NCBI GenBank assembly: GCA_964510225.1
Contig: CAZEAN010000126.1
Coordinates: forward strand, 1 to 16,721
DNA: 16,721 nucleotides
Direction of reading: 5' to 3'
DNA from: CAZEAN01 sp964510225
GTDB taxonomy: Bacteria > Planctomycetota > Planctomycetia > Isosphaerales > Isosphaeraceae
Below the pieces are notes generated by a model. That model was not told the DNA's origin and did no database searches. It saw nothing but the letters and a program-made list of their open reading frames with translations. Shown here one piece after another: positions 14,336-16,721 of this stretch. Numbering within the stretch: position 1 is the first letter of the stretch; every line of letters starts with the position of its first letter. The position numbers were made by a program, and so were the translations under genes.

Positions 14336-16721
14336 ATGTCGGAGACCTCAAGAGGTAGTGGAGCACTAGGTGCTCTTTTCGGTAGTTCACTAGCTTCGAA
14401 TAGTCCTATTCTGGCGTTGATCGCGCTCGTGCTATTGTTCGGCAAATTAACTCCTTCAAAGGAGCCCGACCAACCACAGAAGAGCGCAAGCGATCAAAGA
14501 CAAGTGCAACAGCCTAATGATCCCAAGGTGTCGATCAGTGATGAAGACATCATGATCGAAGCACTCACACCGCTGTGGCAATTCGCGGGGATCTCCAGGG
14601 AAAAATACAGTAAATCAGAGGAAGAATGCAGTAAATCAGACCTCAATGATCTCCTCAAAGAGTCGTTGTCAAGTCCACTCCTCGATCGAAAACCCATCGC
14701 AGTGAGGATCGTTACTCTACCGGATCCGCTGGAGTCTGGGTCGGAGTTCGAGTTTGATATGGGACTGGAGTCGATCCAGCGAGCGATCGAGTCTGAGGGA
14801 TATGTGATCGACCGTTTTTCAAATCCCTGGTCGATGAACAGTGGCGCCTCACTCCCGGGAGGTCAACTAGTAGGGGCAAAGCACCGAGGCCAACCTGCGT
14901 GTGTGCTATTCCGTCGGGTAAAGATGATCCCTCCAGACGAGTCGATAGAAAAAACTCGCGAGGAGTTGATCTTGCTTCTGGTTGTCGGTGAGTCTCCGAC
15001 CTGGGGTATCCAGCAGGAAGCCATGAGGATGAGTCTCAAAATCGATGACGCAATAAATGATACTCTTGTGTGTAAATATTGCATGTACGAACATCAATCA
15101 ATCAGGATCCTGGGACCAACGTACTCGGGAAGTGCCAAATCGCTCGCACAGACAATCTCGAACTGGATTGCAGATTCTCCAGATCGGGATGTCTGGGTGT
15201 GCTCGGGCTCAGCGACTGGAATTAAAAAAGACAGGTTTGAGGAGTCCGCCACTCCCCCAGATCGGAAAAAATGTTCAAGAGGAACTGGAAAGGTGATCTA
15301 CCAGAGCACCGTCTATTCAGACGATGCTTTACTGAGCGAAATGCTAGCCTTTCTCGCAGATCCGAACGATAGGCGCGAAAAGGGCTTGAAGGGCCTGAAG
15401 AGCACCGCCATGCTCGTGGAAGGCGGTTCTATGCATGGTTTGAGGTTTAAGTACTTCTTGCAGGAACTACAAGCCAGCAACCCAGACGCCGCTAAGAGCA
15501 TCATCACGATACCGTTTCCCAGAAGAATCTCCTATGTACGCAGGATTCCCGAGTATTCCAGGGATCCACAGTATGCATTCGATGTATCCACCCAGCCCGA
15601 TATCCCCATGGTTGAGGGCGGTTCTGATACAGCCTATCTCCCGCCGTACGACCCCGCAGTGACCAGTGTGGCCGAGAGCCATATCCTGACTCAGATCCTA
15701 GAGCAGATCGCTAGGGAGAAAATACGTAACGTAGGCATTATGGCCACGGAGGTTCGGAATACCCTTTTCCTGACTCAGAGAATTCGTGAATACTGCCCAG
15801 ATGTGCAAATATTTACGTTGAATATCGATAGCATGTTCACTCATTCCAAGGTGGCGCGCGACTTTCACGGGACATTCGTTGCCTCGACCTATCCCCTCGA
15901 CTCGCGAATGCAGCTTTGGACTTTCCCTAGGTCTGGACCTGAACCCACGAGAGAAGGTGAGGGTCATAAGAAGAACTTTAACTCGATACGTCAGCTACTC
16001 TCCAACGACCTCGATGCAGGTCGCTACAACGCGTTCTTGATACTTCATAATGCTGAAGAACATACAAGTGAAAACATATTGATAATTCGGGGAGGTGATG
16101 GCCAGTCCCAGTCCGAATGGGAAGACTTACTACTATACGGTCCTCCATTTTTTCGTAATCAGACTGAATGTGAAGACTCCCCTCAGTACTACCGATACCG
16201 TCCGAGTATTTGGATAAGCACGGTAGGTGTAAATACGATTTGGCCTGTTCGAGCAATTGACTTAAATGAAGAAAAGAGGAAATTCGAGAAAAAAAAGGTG
16301 GAGCTTGCGGACCTTAAAATAGCCAACCTGGAAGAGGAGCTTGAGAAAAAGAAGAAGCTTATAGAAAAAGTCGAGGCGGAGCTTAAGAGTGCAGAAGAGA
16401 AGCTTGATGGAGATAAGCAGGCCCTTAAAATAGCCAACCTGAAAAAGGAGCTTGAGAAAAAGCAGGAGCTTAAGGAGGAAGCCTCAGGGGATGTAGAAAA
16501 AGTGGAGGCGGAGCTTAATACAGCAAAAGCGGATCTTGATCGAGTTAAGGCAGACCTTAAAATAGACGAACTGGAAGAGGAGCTTGAGAAAGTAAGAGCG
16601 GAGCTTCAACTGAGAGAGGCGGAGCTTGAGAAAGCAAAAGCGGAGCTTGAGAGAGCAAAAGCGGAGCTTGAGAGAGCAGAAGCGGAGCTTGAGAGAGCAG
16701 AAGCGGAGCTTGAGAGAGCAA
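14336..16721 (+). CDS. Large receptor-like protein with C-terminal coiled coil (open at right edge)
   Basis: The frame is open from ATG 14336 to the window's last base (795 codons visible, no stop). The in-frame codon two before the ATG is TGA, so this is the first possible start; AGGGGTG lies about 9 bases upstream. Residues about 24-36 are hydrophobic (PILALIALVLLF), a probable membrane anchor or uncleaved signal. Residues about 115-530 look like a two-lobed type I periplasmic-binding fold. Marker phrases are ILGPTYSGSAKS (258-269), VCSGSATGIKK, LVEGGSMHG (from 360), VGIMATEVRNTLFL (467-480) and GTFVASTYPL (512-521). The fold call is by resemblance, not established. From about 644 a lysine/glutamate-rich heptad coiled coil runs to the edge with repeats such as AELERAK. 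The function is unknown. Codon use leans to AAA, ATA, CTT and AGG, unlike the RND genes, which suggests a different origin. Confidence 0.75.
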   Translation, partial: MSETSRGSGALGALFGSSLASNSPILALIALVLLFGKLTPSKEPDQPQKSASDQRQVQQPNDPKVSISDEDIMIEALTPLWQFAGISREKYSKSEEECSKSDLNDLLKESLSSPLLDRKPIAVRIVTLPDPLESGSEFEFDMGLESIQRAIESEGYVIDRFSNPWSMNSGASLPGGQLVGAKHRGQPACVLFRRVKMIPPDESIEKTREELILLLVVGESPTWGIQQEAMRMSLKIDDAINDTLVCKYCMYEHQSIRILGPTYSGSAKSLAQTISNWIADSPDRDVWVCSGSATGIKKDRFEESATPPDRKKCSRGTGKVIYQSTVYSDDALLSEMLAFLADPNDRREKGLKGLKSTAMLVEGGSMHGLRFKYFLQELQASNPDAAKSIITIPFPRRISYVRRIPEYSRDPQYAFDVSTQPDIPMVEGGSDTAYLPPYDPAVTSVAESHILTQILEQIAREKIRNVGIMATEVRNTLFLTQRIREYCPDVQIFTLNIDSMFTHSKVARDFHGTFVASTYPLDSRMQLWTFPRSGPEPTREGEGHKKNFNSIRQLLSNDLDAGRYNAFLILHNAEEHTSENILIIRGGDGQSQSEWEDLLLYGPPFFRNQTECEDSPQYYRYRPSIWISTVGVNTIWPVRAIDLNEEKRKFEKKKVELADLKIANLEEELEKKKKLIEKVEAELKSAEEKLDGDKQALKIANLKKELEKKQELKEEASGDVEKVEAELNTAKADLDRVKADLKIDELEEELEKVRAELQLREAELEKAKAELERAKAELERAEAELERAEAELERA
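16313..16597 (+). repeat. Three related coding repeat units in the coiled coil
   Basis: The phrase LKIANLEEELEKK starts at 16313, a variant LKIANLKKELEKK at 16424 and LKIDELEEELEKV at 16556. The spacings are 111 and 132 bases (37 and 44 residues), which differ by exactly one heptad. The unit appears to have been copied and then resized by whole heptads, keeping the coiled-coil register. It lies in frame within the gene starting at 14336. Confidence 0.75.
16577..16721 (+). repeat. 21-base tandem repeat array encoding heptads
   Basis: Units of 21 bases begin at 16577, 16598, 16619, 16640, 16661, 16682 and 16703, the last cut by the window edge. The consensus starts GCGGAGCTTGAGAGAGCA and encodes AELERAK or AELERAE. 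The first two units have diverged; the last ones are nearly identical, which points to recent expansion towards the 3' side. The array is in frame with the coiled coil and probably continues outside the window. Confidence 0.9.

Noticed and set aside
16189..16437. Minus-strand ORF rich in Ser and Phe near the right edge
   Set aside because: It is the reverse complement of the lysine/glutamate-rich coiled-coil coding sequence, a typical shadow frame.
16577..16721. Tandem 21-base units as a CRISPR array
   Set aside because: There are no spacers, and the units are contiguous and encode in-frame heptads.

Overview
The window looks like accessory DNA from a planctomycete. I base this on several clues: a secreted protein with an N-terminus like the planctomycete LEPR-XLL sorting motif, an RND permease of a subfamily I associate with Planctomycetes and Acidobacteria, a large receptor-like protein of a planctomycete-looking type, and remnants of transposase families that are common in planctomycete genomes. 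This is recognition by eye; no database was searched.

Layout from left to right. Positions 1-290 (minus strand) hold the N-terminal part of a decayed ISAzo13-type transposase that runs off the left edge. Positions 361-837 (plus) hold the broken C-terminal end of a CzcA/HME-type RND pump. About 540 bases follow without a convincing gene. A 49-codon ORF (1378-1527) then overlaps, in an ATGA arrangement, the start of a full-length RND permease (1524-4877). This is followed by its lipoprotein adaptor (4996-6471). A hairpin flanked by an 11-base direct repeat separates these from four minus-strand genes: an outer-membrane TolC-like factor (6545-8200), a LEPR-XLL-like protein (8362-9210), a Gly/Tyr/Pro-rich secreted protein (9274-10083) and a second TolC-like factor (10153-11811). 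The two TolC-like proteins are close paralogues. The permease, adaptor and a TolC-like factor together would make a complete tripartite efflux system across both membranes. The role of the two secreted proteins between the TolC copies is unknown.

Positions 12055-13691 are an insertion-sequence graveyard. It holds an IS701-like remnant broken by two TGA codons, then the N-terminal two thirds of an IS4/Tn5-like transposase, which passes directly into the C-terminal third of an unrelated ISNCY-like transposase. After it comes a sharply AT-rich stretch (about 13880-14130), then a large gene that starts at 14336 and is still open at the right edge. Its protein has an N-terminal hydrophobic segment, a central part that reads like a type I periplasmic-binding/receptor fold, and a long heptad coiled coil encoded partly by perfect-length 21-base tandem repeats.

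The most interesting parts are the receptor/coiled-coil gene with its growing repeat tract and AT-rich flank, the chimeric transposase junction, and the four-gene envelope cluster with duplicated TolC genes. No tRNA, rRNA or CRISPR array was seen.
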